DNA of 64,000 nucleotides, from assembly GCA_006937955.1 (NCBI GenBank), contig SSNP01000034.1, positions 3,771,542 through 3,835,541 of the forward strand. The letters are read 5' to 3'. Shown here in pieces: positions 11,498 to 23,153 of this stretch. Positions within the stretch are counted from its first letter, which is position 1; every line of letters begins with the position of its first letter. The notes under the pieces were generated by a model, which searched no databases, had not been told where the DNA came from, and saw nothing but the letters and a program-made list of their open reading frames with translations. Origin of the DNA: Pachypanchax playfairii (lineage: Eukaryota; Chordata; Actinopteri; Cyprinodontiformes; Aplocheilidae). The translations under genes and the position numbers were made by a program.

Positions 11498-12061
11498 CCT
11501 CTCTCTCAGACACACACACACATACCATCTTTATTTCTTGTGATATATTATTTCAGCATACAGAAGACATAAATATAGATGTCATACTAGGTAGGAGTAC
11601 ATATAGATTAAATTCCAAATTACCCCAAAAGGACAAAGCAATCAGGCAGGAGGACAAAACGGCCCCATTTTTTACAGTGTCTCACCCACGCACAATATTT
11701 TAGATGGTTTATAGAAATAGGTTTTCTCTTCTCTCCTATATAGATACGATGTAGCACCAGTGCACACTGAATAACTTTCTTCTGTTTAGTCCATTTAAAA
11801 TGTTGTACTCTAAAAAGTATTTACAGTTTATTTAATGGCCCTTTAAATTGTTAAAAACACGTGTTTTTTAGGAAGATGATGAAAAACAATGTCAATGAAA
11901 AAATATTATTATGACTACAACAGCTATTTTACAGAAACAGGGATGAGTCACTCTGGTGTCCTATAAACACTATCTAAACTATCAAAGTACCAGATCTGAA
12001 GTGACAGCCATTTTAAAGTACTTTATTCTCAAACTTAGGCTAAAAGTCTGAAGTGTTTTAC
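11389..12061. repeat. Intron with (CT)n/(CA)n microsatellite at 11461-11522
   Basis: A run of CT dinucleotides (about 11461-11508) leads into a short CA run up to about 11522, only about 75 bases upstream of the exon's acceptor. The rest of this intron shows no recognisable feature. Confidence 0.85.
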
Positions 12062-12185
12062 CTCCTCTGGGTAGAGAGTCATTAAAAAGTCCCTCTGTGG
12101 TCTCACAGGTGCTGCCGTCCCCTCCACACACACGACATCGGTCTTCTTTAGCATCTGAACCCAGCATGTTGTCACAGCCCACATG
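12062..12185 (-). CDS. adamts6: adamts6 exon: end of cysteine-rich domain
   Basis: A 124-base minus-strand exon encoding HVGCDNMLGSDAKEDRCRVC then GGDGSTCETTEGLFNDSLPRG. The CGGDGSTC signature marks the end of the ADAMTS cysteine-rich module before the spacer. It starts in phase 0 after an AAAG acceptor and ends one base into Gly before donor GTAAAA (12061-12056), which is weaker at +5 and +6 than the other donors. Conserved cysteines are all present. Confidence 0.94.
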
Positions 12186-13489
12186 CTTTGTACATGAAAA
12201 ATCCAGCGTTAGCATAGTTTCACCTTCATGACATGAGTTATTTAACATCACTTTAACGTGTAACTGTAAAAAGTTTATATGAGTTCTTAAGCAAAGGTCA
12301 GTTGTTTTTTTTCAGTGCGCTGTTAAAATAAAAGTATGTTTTTTCTTTGTTTGTTTTAATGTGTTTATTTATATTAAGCGTTATATTTGCATACAGGTGT
12401 GTCCTAGTCAATTGAATCAGTATTCCCAAAATGTACATAAATAAACTGATGAACTTCAGTGCAGTATTTGGAGTAGAAATATGATATATTGTGAATGAAC
12501 ATGGTTAGTGACAAAACTTTAGCATCTATACATGTTCTTCTTTTCTGAATACTGATTTAAGGAAACTTGAGTTTGGTTAGTTATTTCTCTTTTTAACAGT
12601 TCTTCTTGGTTATACATTATATACTATCAGAAATCCTATTTCAAGAATTATTTAAAGAAAATCTGTTTATGGGTTGAGCAGCAGAGAGACGAGCATGTTG
12701 GTTTCACCCATGAAAAACCGAAAACACTCCTTTTGTTCTTCTTTCTTGCCAGTTCATTGTTTGCTCTAGTTTTAGTTGGCCTTTAATTCATTTTGCTGCC
12801 TCTACATATTTTTCTTCATGAAAGTTTCTTTTTGTCATAATGTTCTGATAAGTTAACTTCCATATGCAGGTAAAACACAGGAAGTTTATAAGACTTTTAT
12901 GATAAAATTAAAAGCTGATGTGCAGGTACAACATAAATAAAATGAAACATACTGCCCCTTTTCCCAAACATGTCAAGACGGTCCTTCAGGTGTTACTGCT
13001 ACAAATAGCAGGTCGGAAACAATGCACGGCGGAAAGTGTTGGGAATCAGGAGAAATTCAGTAGAAAGTCGGGAGTCTCTGTGAAAAATCGGGAGAGTTGA
13101 CATGTATGCATTTTACCCACCGCCCCACACCCCTCCAGCTTTCCTGGAAAGTTTCCTGATTGACTGAATGCAAACACCCTACCGCAAAAAGTCTGCACTT
13201 GTTACTAGGTCTTCAGATGCAAAAGTTCTGGAAAAGATTATCCAGACAGATTCCAGAAGGTTGTTTTCAGACAAGCGAAACAGACAAAGTGCAGAAAATT
13301 ACCATTTTTCATGGCCAGGAGTTCTAGACATTGTGAATCACTTGGAAATTGCAGTGTAGCCTTTGCTCTTATCATGAGCCTCTACCATCTTCTTTCTGAA
13401 CTCCAGAATTTCTGAGTTCCTCTTTCTTTGGCAGGGTGAGTAACAGTCGTCCCTCTCATGTGTTCAAGTGCCTGTTCCTGGGAGTCTTT
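12186..13489. other. Intron, no feature seen
   Basis: AT-rich intron. Chance ORFs at 12918-13100 and 13168-13359 have no recognisable domain. Confidence 0.5.
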
Positions 13490-14450
13490 TTATGCTGACT
13501 GCCGGCCTGATTTATCAATATTCCAAGTAAAGAAAGCAAAATTGCATGCGTGGCAAAAAAATTGCACCAAGGATGTGTTCCTGATTTGCAGGTGATCTAC
13601 TAAAATTGTTAACAGGTGCAAACAGCAATATTTAAATGAGGATTTTGACGGCGCTATTCTCTTATGAGCGCCAAGAAAGGCGCAAACTGAAATTGAGATT
13701 CGAGCCATCGAAGCTTCAAATATGAGAGAAGAGGCAAAAAAGCATTGTTGAGCTGCAGCAAAGAGGCTCCACTCTGTGATGTTGTGGAATGATGTGCAAC
13801 ACACAGCAAACAACAGTGCAGGACAACCTTGGCTGGTGCATAACGTGCCCCACCAGTGCAGTTCAAACACTGAAACCTGCTTTTTCAGGATGTGGTGCGC
13901 TCCACAAATTTCCAGTGCGCATGTGGGCCAGATTATATCCATGTTCCCCCTCAGTAGTCGGGTTGAACACAGGTGTTAGGAGGGAGGGGTAAAGGGGTTC
14001 TGTGCCATCACCTTATGAATAGATCAGGAGCTGCTATTAGATTCATAAATGTGCAGAATGATATTTACACCCCGAATAATATAACACACGCACCCAAGAG
14101 CCATCCATCTCCATATTCACCATCTCTCAACCTCGTAAATATAACACTGTTCCTCAGAATGAAAGAATCATTTACTGAGCCCGGATAATTTGCCACAACG
14201 TTTGTTATAACATCCTGCCAGTCTCACACAACAGTGTGCTGGAATGATCCAGACGTCTCCCTGTGTCTTCTCCTCCCAACAATAACTGCAGTCATTTTTG
14301 CGCCAAGTTAAGACATGTTTTTCAAAGGCAGGAAAATTTAGGTGCAAAATCAGAAGGTTTCCAGGTTTGGTAAATCACACTGTGCCTGAAACGCCTACAT
14401 TGCATATTTATCAAGCGCAAAGCACTCAAAGGAATCCTGCACATCTAGCG
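13490..14450. mobile_element. Probable decayed inverted-repeat DNA element
   Basis: Both ends hold diverged inverted copies of a motif around GATTTATCAATATT (13509) and GCATATTTATCAAGC (14402). Words such as GGCGCAAA, GTGCAAA and GCGCCAAG recur in both orientations inside. These are typical of fish PIF/Harbinger-like MITEs. I cannot fix the ends or a target duplication. Several ORFs on both strands in 13490-13990 lack known domains. Confidence 0.4.
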
Positions 14451-14454
14451 GCAG

Positions 14455-14565
14455 GTTTAATGATGTTCAGTGATAGACTGACAACCTGTCCAGGTGTAAC
14501 CCCGCCTCTCGCCCAATGAGTGCTGGAGACAGACACCAGCTCCCCACAACACTCAACAGGAATAA
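14455..14565 (+). repeat. Fragment of tRNA-derived SINE body
   Basis: AGACTGACAACCTGTCCAGG followed by a CCCCGCCTCTCGCCC-type segment matches the central body of the SINE family seen at 36845-37210, 53781-54118 and 54466-54745, here in the opposite orientation and truncated. Confidence 0.6.
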
Positions 14566-16569
14566 CCCTAACCCTAACACCCCCCCATTATTCTTAATGT
14601 TTATCACAACGTAATTAAAGTTCATGAGTGTCTAAACCACCCCTTTAAAAAAGGAACTTCAATAATGGTGCCACAGCCCTGACAACAGAAATGTGGCTAA
14701 AAATAAACAAATACAAGGAACTGGATATTAATGAACTATAAGTCACAACTTAATGGGAAATGATACTGAAATGATAGTAACATGTCCTTGACTTGAGATC
14801 AGAGACAGTTTTTTGTTCCTTCTATCTATTTTACTGTATCTGTTTAATTATATTTTTTTTAATTCTCAAAAGATCTGAGTTTCTTTCGAAGCACACAAAG
14901 TTCAAGAAAGTTATCACAGTGTGAGAGTGAAGCCAGAGAGCAGAAACAAAGCTGCAATGCTCCTGTGCAGGGAAATGAGAGTAAAGTGGTAGGCACGGAC
15001 ATTGTGCCATTGGGCCAAACGAGAATCAAATGGTATGGTAATTTGGAAATCAAAGCAAACACATGAAGAACCAAAAAGTTATTTCAGCTGCATCACAGAG
15101 AATACATGAAAACCATCTTCTGCACATGCACAAGCCACAAAAAATGATTTATGCTCATGAAAACAAAGAGAGCATCAACTGCCAACTCTTTTCAATGAAA
15201 TGCTATTTTGCTATGTTATTAAAACAGTTTTTTTCAAAAAATATTTTAAAAAATCCACTATTCAATAAAAACTAAGATTTCTGTTTTATTTACCACAAAA
15301 CAATCCAGTCTGAGGCTGCAGGGCTCTGATAAGAGTCAGAAAAGAGCCATTCGATCACAATCAGCAGCTCAAAGACCAGGCTGCTCATTGTTTTTTGTTT
15401 CTTTAGGACGTGTGTTTGTGCAGTTTACAGAGCTGTCAAAGAAAGAATGGCTCGGAGGTTCAAGCAAACCGAGTGAACAGAGAGAAACAATGTCACTCAA
15501 GCAGCAATAAAAACTTTAAAGTTAAAAATTTAGACTTGTTTTCCATTGACTTGAATGTAATTTTTATAAATGAACAACGCCATAAATACATTGTTCATTT
15601 TTATTATTTTCCTATAACTTTACAAAGTCTTGAACCGATGAAAATCACAGCAGAATAAATTTTCTTGTTTGTGATGCTTCGTCACGTCTTTCCCTGCAGC
15701 TGCTTTCAGTTGTTGTATGTAAGTCTCTGCCTTTAGTTTGGTCTTTATTAAAAGAAGGGCAGCTCAAATCGGCTGAGATGAGCAGACTGATTCAGTCATT
15801 GTAAAATCTGTTCCACCATTTCACCTTCACAGGTTGCTTTCGCAGACCACTTTAGGTCATCTGTGCTGTTAAGCTCTGTGCAGTCAGCTTTGCTGAATCA
15901 GAGAAAGCCCATTCCTGTGGACAACAGAAATCATCCAGCTGCTTCTCTCACAACATGAGTGAAAACTGGAGACCTGGTGACACTGAAAGTCATGCATGTC
16001 TGTGTCATTACATAAACTCCCTTGTGTTTTACAGGTGGTGTCTGCACTTTTCCAGTTTTTGATCCACATTTTGTCCTGCACAAGTTGATCTCATTTTCAT
16101 TTGTGTCATGAACACTCTGTTTTCTCCATGAAGTCTTTGCATTTTCACAGATCTGAATACACTGAGTGTCAAATCTATAGAATTACATTTTCACCTGCCA
16201 TTTATGTTCTCACATCAAAATCCTTTATATATTTGTTCTTAGTGTAATAAAAAACTATGCTGGCATAGCAAACTGAGTTGTATGATTTAAAATTTTGCCA
16301 AAGCCTGTTATATTGTTACAGAAGGGTGAAATTAAAAAGTTTTAGTTTTCATAATAGAAAAGTTTGATGAGTACAGAAAGAAGAACTAAAGGAGAATAAT
16401 GTAGGAAAAATTCAGCCTCTAGTGGGAGTTTACCTGGATGCTGGTCAATTTGCACCTTAGCCAAATCATAACCCCCCACCCTCCCATACCCAGCAGCTGT
16501 CATATCATACCAAGAGTTAAATGTTTTGTGCAAATCAGGTTAAAATTGGTCATCCATAAGGATAATAGC
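14566..16569. other. Intron, no feature seen
   Basis: About 2 kb of AT-rich intron. Chance ORFs only; no repeat family recognised. Confidence 0.5.
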
Positions 16570-16830
16570 TGAATGGTGGTGCAGTTGGTAGCACTGTTGT
16601 CTTGCAGTAAGAAAGGTTCTGGGTTCAAAACCAGGTCAAGTGTTTGTTAATTTGTCTGTTAGTTTGTTGGTTAGCAAGACAGCACTAAATAGTTCTGGAT
16701 GGATTTTGATGAAATTTTCAGAAATGACCCAAGGAAGAAGTGAGTAGATTTTGGGAGTGATCCGGATCACCTTCTGGATCCAGGAATGTTTTTAAGAATT
16801 CTTCATCAGTGTGAGATAGAGCTGTTTTTA
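16570..16830 (+). repeat. tRNA-headed SINE with unusual 3' body
   Basis: The head TGGTGGTGCAGTTGGTAGCA with B-box-like GGTTCTGGGTTCAAAACC is the same tRNA-like head found, reversed, at the right end of the SINE at 36845-37210. After about 16645 the body is different (TTTGTCTGTTAGTTTGTTGG, then GATGGATTTTGATGAAATTT and GTGATCCGGATCACC). This looks like either another SINE subfamily or a head joined to another repeat. Confidence 0.5.
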
Positions 16831-17327
16831 ACAAATCTGCATGTAACTCCACAATTAATGATCCAGGTGTTTATTTAAAAAAACCCAGGGTGAGTTCCCA
16901 TCAGGTTCTACATGATACCAAGGACTGATCTGGATTGTTGCAAAATTCTAGACCATATAATCCAGAAAAGAAAAAAAAAATGTGTATCTTTGGATTTTTT
17001 ATCACTGCAAGAACAAATGATGTTATAAACCTGCAACAAACACCAACAGACAGTCGAGACACTGTAGAATCAGACGTGTGTTAATGAATTTGATGTTCCT
17101 TCAAAAGCTCTGGAGCTCAATCCAGAAGAAAACCTCCATTACTGAGAAACTGATTTTCATGAATAACTACTGAACTAATATTGAATCAATGTCAATCCAA
17201 TTACTAAAGGAGTTTTCATAGTTAAAGAATCTGATAATGTCAAAACAACAAAGATGAGTGAAAATCACAATATGGAGGAACTGAGGTTTTTGGTGGAGGT
17301 CTGAGATCTACAAGTGTTTCTCTTGTT
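16831..17327. other. Intron, no feature seen
   Basis: AT-rich sequence with a short poly-A run at about 16965-16980; nothing else recognised. Confidence 0.45.
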
Positions 17328-17814
17328 TTAAAGCAGAACTAAGTAAGTTTTTTCACCTCAATAAATGTTTTCTAGAGTCCCTGTGGGGGTAAACAAGGAC
17401 TTGGCGGGGTGATTCGTGGGTCCCTCCCCTCCCTCCGGGGTCTGTGTCCTGAAAGCAGCACTTGCAACTTTCAGTGGATCGGACCCGACTAATCTCGCGA
17501 GAACAAACCTGCTTTACGGCCCTCACACTCACGTACATAAATACAAGCATGAAGCCCTTGCCGTTGTTAGCAACGCCACCCTTAGGAGCGCAAAGATGAC
17601 AATAATACTCACCTGTCAAGACATTTTCTTGGTTTTGTTTTTCTTTCTTCTTGCAAAAGCGTTCTCTGCGCGTTGTTGTTGGGGGGGCGGCGGCGGGGTG
17701 GGGGTTGGTGGGGGTGGGGTCTGCGGCTGCGGCGGGGGAACGTTACGACAGTGAGCTTTCACAGGGGACCAGTAGGGGGAGAGCGAGAGCAAAACTTACT
17801 TAGTTCTGCTTTAA
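17328..17814. mobile_element. TTAA-flanked MITE, 487 bp
   Basis: The left end TTAAAGCAGAACTAAGTAAG is the perfect inverse of the right end CTTACTTAGTTCTGCTTTAA, with TTAA on both borders. The interior is strongly GC-rich at 17675-17745 (GGGGGGGCGGCGGCGGGGTG and further G-rich sequence), which stands out in this AT-rich intron. The clean 20-bp terminal repeats suggest a fairly recent insertion. Confidence 0.8.
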
Positions 17815-18571
17815 AGCAGTACTGAATAACTGTTCCGCAGCCGTGTCTCAGACAGCCGTTGCTCAAACTGGTGTTCTGCAGAAATATGCTACCTGTTGAG
17901 ATGTGCTACACACGTGCCGTTCCACAGTCTTGACTTCAATAAACAGATTTACTGTTTTTTTTTTTTTTTGTTTCTATATTTTTCCATAAATACATTTTAC
18001 CTATCAAATAAATTCTCTCAGGACAGAAACACTAAATATGATGTTATTTTTACTTTCTTTGTATTGTCAGAGCGACAGGCAAATGTTTGGACACACCCAG
18101 AGGAGAAGGACCCAACAATGGCCGACAAGGACCCAGAGGGCATTTATATAGAAAATATCAGGGAGGGATCATAAAAATATGTTTAAACAATTAACAGGGC
18201 ACACTCACCGTTAACAAGAATACTGTATAAACATCAAATAACATCTCATTATGAAATAAGGTGTCATTTCATACTAGGCCGGCATTTTTTTTCAGGGCAG
18301 CATAAATTACCAGAACACCACTTCCGGCTGAGACCCAAATTACGGAGGTTATTCAGTCTATTATAAAGCCATTGGAGGGTCGAGAGTGATGTCTAATATG
18401 AAGATGAATGTGTTTTTTGGTGAGTATTCACTTAGACAAGTTTCAAAATTGTAGCTTAAAGTTTCAAAAGTTAATCAGTACTGCTTTAAATAAAATCATC
18501 AATTTGAAATAATAGAAAATAAAACGGACATCTGCAAAGCGCGCCAGTTGTCTGTAAAAGTTCTGACTTAC
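17815..18571. other. Intron, no feature seen
   Basis: AT-rich intron with a poly-T run near 17957-17970. No gene or repeat family recognised. Confidence 0.45.
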
Positions 18572-18705
18572 CTTACACTCTCCATTGATGCAAATGTCCA
18601 GAGAGTCAGCCTGACATCGGGTGCCATCAATGACAGCAGGGGATCGTTCTGTGTAGAAGTTATAGCCCTCTGCCAAGCAGTTCAGAGCACAGGGCTTAAC
18701 ACCAC
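18572..18705 (-). CDS. adamts6: adamts6 exon: cysteine-rich domain, middle
   Basis: A 134-base minus-strand exon encoding VKPCALNCLAEGYNFYTERS followed by PAVIDGTRCQADSLDICING-ECK. CALNCLAEGYNFY is characteristic of the ADAMTS6/ADAMTS10 pair. The acceptor AG is at 18707-18706 and the donor GTAAGT at 18571-18566. The exon opens with two bases completing a Gly codon from exon 19927-20029 and ends in phase 0, matching the next exon. Confidence 0.95.
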
Positions 18706-19676
18706 CTGGAGTACAGAGCATGCATACACAGAACTGCATCATTATCTCATGCTGGCATGACCCAAAGTTCTCCCTGAACCTAACACCACAGGGAGGCCAG
18801 CAAACACTCAGCACTGTCCTTATTCTTGAGAAAAGAAAGTAAGCTCAGATCTAAAATCCTCAACCTGACGTCACTGTAACACTGACATCCACAGAGACAG
18901 CGTGCCCTGCCAAGTACAATTACACTGACATCTTCACAGGTTATCTGGTGTTATTACACAACGCTCCCAACAAACGTATCCATGAAAGACACGAGGTGAT
19001 GGATTTGAATAAATAAGCCCTTTGATAAATCAGCTCAAACTCAAGCTCGTCCTTTCCTAAAAGAAAATAAAAGCTGTGTTTACATGCTTCAAACTTTACA
19101 ACTTCTTTATTCTGTGAGCTACATTGATTGTTCCTGAAGTTGTTCATGATTTGCAGAAATTGAGGACAAACTAACACAAGGTCTGTATGCAAATGTCTGT
19201 CATTACCTGGGAGAGCGATAACACCTTTAAGGATCATATTTATCTTTTAGAAAAGATTAATAAATACCAAAGTTCTCCTTCTGGTAGACTTTGCATGTCA
19301 AATCTCCAAGTTTGGACCAGCAGTAGCAGCTGCTAGGCCAGCAAAGATTTCAAGGAATCCCAAGAATTCTCCACCCATCAAACAGACCTTCTCTCTGTTG
19401 GTGTTAACGATGAACAAAAGCCAGACTGGCCTGCAAACACTCATTTGTCCAAGTGGATGACAGGCAGGTTTTACAGCTCAGCACTATAAGTAAAATATTA
19501 TGCAATTCTCTGCGTGTTTCCGCCAAATCTAGTTATAAAGTTAACATTTAATAGGCTAAGATTTATAGAGAGCAAGTAAAACACCTTCATGCACACTTTC
19601 ACTGATAATATTTGGTGGATTCAGACTTTTCATAGTAATAATAAATATAAAAAAAAAAAAATAAAAAAAAAATTTG
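18706..19676. other. Intron, no feature seen
   Basis: AT-rich intron ending in an A-rich tract at about 19650-19675. Nothing else recognised. Confidence 0.45.
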
Positions 19677-19838
19677 ATACACTTGATGTATCAGCGTCGG
19701 AATTAAACTGGACTCCAAACAGTCCGCCTCCTTATATTTTTTTTCCTTCTCTTTGATTTCTTGCTTGTATGTTCTCTCAATGTAAGTCGCTTTGGATAAA
19801 AGTGTCTGCTAAATGACAGTAGTAGTAGTAGTAGTTAA
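19677..19838 (+). repeat. SINE/L2-type 3' tail with (AGT)n
   Basis: It contains TAAGTCGCTTTGGATAAAAG-TGTCTGCTAAATGA, the vertebrate V-SINE/L2-type tail, followed by a short (AGT)n run. The reverse complement of the whole unit, including GATACATCAAG and GGAGTCCAGTTTAATTCCGA, recurs at 40602-40800, so it is a dispersed repeat. Confidence 0.75.
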
Positions 19839-19926
19839 TATCTGAAGTGATTGTTTGGGAATGTGACGGCTGCTATTTGAAAAATTAAGATGTTGTGGAA
19901 AAATGCACCTGCAGACCTGAACTCAC

Positions 19927-20029
19927 CACCAGTGTAAGGCTTCCAGTTGTAATACTTCCCACGAAAAGGTAAATTGTCAAAATCTGCACACTGCTTCTCT
20001 CTGAAATCCTGAGATCCCACAGGGCATGC
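19927..20029 (-). CDS. adamts6: adamts6 exon: start of cysteine-rich domain; most 5' exon seen
   Basis: A 103-base minus-strand exon encoding ACPVGSQDFREKQCADFDNL then PFRGKYYNWKPYTG. REKQCADFDN plus KYYNWKPYTG is the ADAMTS family's post-TSP1 segment, and the surrounding residues fit ADAMTS6. The acceptor is TTTGCAG before 20029 and the donor GTGAGT at 19926-19921. It starts in phase 0 and ends one base into Gly. No exon for the signal peptide, prodomain, metalloprotease, disintegrin or first TSP repeat was found up to 64 kb. Confidence 0.95.
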
Positions 20030-20781
20030 CTGCAAAGCAAAAAAATAAACACCAAGAAATAACTTGAATCTTAAATGTTATTTTTAATGACTAAACCTTT
20101 TTTATAGGAAAAACATCATCAAATTAATTAAGCAACACCTCTGCTGGTTATAAAGCTTACATTTTTTAAGAGCAGACACTTGAAGGAATTCTGAAACAGG
20201 TTTAATTGTGTCTGTCAAGAGATTGAACTCAGACTTAATTAAGACTGTAAATGAGATCATGAACTATAACATCATGACGATGAACTGGCTGCAGTAACTA
20301 AAACGATCATGTTTTGAAAAACTGAAAGGTTGCCAAATTCAACACAACAGAAATCGTCACATTATTTTAAGTCCCAGATATCTAACCTCAGCAGTTTTTA
20401 GGACTTGTCCTTCCTTACATTTAGCAAATGGGAATCTCACTACAATAATATATAGAAAAGATTATAAAAGACTGTAATTTGCCCCCTTTTGGGTTTATTT
20501 TTTTAATGCCATGAAACATAAGGACCTTTTCACTCCACAAGATGACCCCGGATGATAAAAAACTTAACCAGAACTTTGATGAGCAATAAGTACAAGAGCA
20601 AAAGTGAACCAGAGCCTAATTCCTTGTGTGTGCAATATGCTTGGAAACATAAACCTGATTCTGATTCTAATGGTCTTTGAAGAGTCTTGGTAAGGTCTCC
20701 ATGCACACATCAGAAAGGTAGCAGGCTCTTTCTTAATTAAAAAGCTTGATAGGGCCACGTGGGTTTTGAGCTACACATCTG
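20030..20781. other. Intron, no feature seen
   Basis: AT-rich intron upstream of the first visible adamts6 exon; nothing recognised. Confidence 0.45.
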
Positions 20782-21149
20782 CAAATTAAAATGACCATAT
20801 AGGTAGATTGTGACAGCTCCAAAAAATGACATGAGTGAGCGTTTTCTGGGGTCCAGCAGAGACGAGCTACCAACAGCAAATTTGCATCCTTTCTGCAAGG
20901 AGCTGCCAAACACTCATGTGCGAGATTTGTTCAGTCGAAGAAAACACAAATTGTACAGCAACATGTCTCATTATAATATAAAGATTTGCCTTAAAATGTA
21001 CATTTGCATGCACATACTGTAAAGCAGAATATGTCATCGTTTGATCACATTAGTAAGCGGAAGGGTTAGGATTAGGGTTAGGGTTAGGGGTCGCATATAG
21101 GGCTGTTTTTACAGATTGCGAAATCGACTAATGTGGTCGTATTTCACTG
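20782..21149. mobile_element. Non-autonomous inverted-repeat element with TTAGGG-like core (copy 1)
   Basis: The left end (ATGACCATATAGGTAGATTG) and right end (GACTAATGTGGTCGTATTTC) are imperfect inverted copies. The whole unit aligns with 45024-45387, including the inner words CTCCAAAAAAT and GAGCGTTTTC. The middle holds telomere-like GGGTTAGGATTAGGGTTAGG at 21063-21090. The superfamily is unknown and no clear target duplication was seen. Confidence 0.6.
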
Positions 21150-21987
21150 GAGGTCAGTCGCATTTTGAGCAATGCACAGATTTTCCTTAGTTGGTTTATT
21201 AATGTTGTGGAAGCATACTGGGGTCTTGCAAAGAGCATGGTGGCAGAGTATCAATTATGTGGGGCTTATTCACCTGAAAGACAATGATTTGATGTTTTCT
21301 GTCTTCAATAGCTTTTACATTTTGTTAATAAAACAAGCTGTGGGGTCTCACAGGCAACAAGAAAGAACAACTAAAACATACCATCTGAGCAGTGGTCAAG
21401 TTCCTGCTGTTTCTAAATAGGGCCTCTCAGTAAAATACTGGCTTGATCCCAGTGTAAAGTAGCCAAAGATGATTTTTGTTGGGATTCGATACTATAAAAT
21501 ACAACAGCCTTATAAATATCCCCAACAGAAGCCAGTCTGTTCATCTAAGTATGCAAGTACTTTTCATTGTACAGTGGGTTGCTCCCCTGCACATATCAAC
21601 ACATTTCCCTGGATAGGGGTTGGTCAGTGGTATGGTCAGAGAAATTGTTTTCCAAAGAAAGTATTGCCGCTTATTCTCTGCTGTTATTTTTAAGATTTGA
21701 GGTTAAACATCTGGTAGTGTCCAAACTTTTTCAGTTTTCACCCACTGTAAAAAAAAAAAACACTTGGAAATTATTGAACAGGCATTTAAACTCACAGCCA
21801 TGTTAAATATTTGTATAAGACAGCTCCTGAGCACTAAAAAACTTCTGTGAATTACTGTTCCTGAAATGAATTGTAAAGTTGTCATCATTGTTTGATCAGA
21901 GTGAAATGTCATCACAAATTATTAAATTATTAATGCAACAAAGTAGGAAACCTACTTAGAGCATATATATATATCGCCGTTCCAGAA
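21150..21987. other. No feature seen
   Basis: AT-rich sequence with a short TA run near 21964-21974. Nothing recognised. Confidence 0.4.
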
Positions 21988-22585
21988 AATACACCATATT
22001 ACCAAAAGTATTGGGACCTCCTATTAAATTAAATTAAGGTATTTCAATTACAATTACTGTTAAAGATTGATACAATCAAGCACCTGGGCATGCAGAATTT
22101 TTCTACAAACATTGGTGCTGATCACACAATAAGTCCATTTGTGAGATTTTCTTGCTACTATATATTTCACAGTCAACAACTCATGGTATTATAACAAAGT
22201 GGAAGCAGTTAGGAAGAACAGAAGCTCAGCCACGAAGTCTGCAGAGTCAGTAGCTACAGACCTCCAAACTTTTTGTGGCACTTCAGATTAGCTCAAGAAC
22301 AACATTTAGAGGAGCTTAATGGAACGTGTTTCCATGGCCGAGCAGCTGCATCCAAGCTCTCAACCACCAAGTGCAATGCAGAGTTTCAAAGGCAGTGCAG
22401 TATGATGCAGTGCAGAATGGTGCGGTGTGGTAAAACTTTTGTGGCCCCAAGGGGCAATTGGGTTTGGTTAATAAAAAAAAGTCACATAAATTGCAAAACA
22501 TAATTAAAAACATAAAAACTATATCTTTGCATTGAAATCAATCAAGATAATTCCACATTGTTATTAAAAGCAGCAGCAGCAGATG
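21988..22585. repeat. Duplicated block, copy 1 (598 bp)
   Basis: Repeated almost identically at 22587-23153. It begins AATACACCATATTACCAAAA, a sequence typical of a fish Tc1-like terminal repeat, and ends GCAGCAGCAGCAGATG. Copy 1 has 31 bases (22341-22371 region, within CATCCAAGCTCTCAACCACC) missing from copy 2. Confidence 0.9.
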
Positions 22586-22586
22586 N
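22586..22586. other. Single undetermined base at the duplication junction
   Basis: An isolated n sits exactly between the two copies of the duplicated block. This is the expected mark of two overlapping contigs joined without merging. Confidence 0.95.
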
Positions 22587-23153
22587 AATACACCATATTA
22601 CCAAAAGTATTGGGACCTCCTATTAAATTAAATTAAGGTATTTCAATTACAATTACTGTTAAAGATTGATACAATCAAGCACCTGGGCATGCAGAATTTT
22701 TCTACAAACATTGGTGCCGATCACACAATAAGTCCATTTGTGAGATTTTCTTGCTACTATATATTTCACAGTCAACAACTCATGGTATTATAACAAAGTG
22801 GAAGCAGTTAGGAAGAACAGAAGCTCAGCCACGAAGTCTGCAGAGTCAGTAGCTACAGACCTCCAAACTTTTTGTGGCACTTCAGATTAGCTCAAGAACA
22901 ACATTTAGAGGAGCTTAATGGAACGTGTTTCCATGGCCGAGCAATGCAGAGTTTCAAAGGCAGTGCAGTATGATGCAGTGCAGAATGGTGCGGTGTGGTA
23001 AAACTTTTGTGGCCCCAAGGGGCAATTGGGTTTGGTTAATAAAAAAAAGTCACATAAATTGCAAAACATAATTAAAAACATAAAAACTATATCTTTGCAT
23101 TGAAATCAATCAAGATAATTCCACATTGTTATTAAAAGCAGCAGCAGCAGATG
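22587..23153. repeat. Duplicated block, copy 2 (567 bp)
   Basis: Matches 21988-22585 base for base, apart from a 31-base deletion (with GCA microhomology at the ends) and at least one substitution (GCTGATC to GCCGATC near 22720). Sequence continues normally after 23153. The low divergence fits two haplotypes of one locus, or a very recent tandem duplication. Confidence 0.9.

Noticed and set aside
13490..13942. 150-codon minus-strand ORF
   Set aside because: Within a probable MITE; Cys- and His-rich by chance, with no ordered finger spacing.
21063..21090. Telomere-like array as a true interstitial telomere
   Set aside because: Too short, and part of a dispersed element with another copy; reported as an element feature instead.
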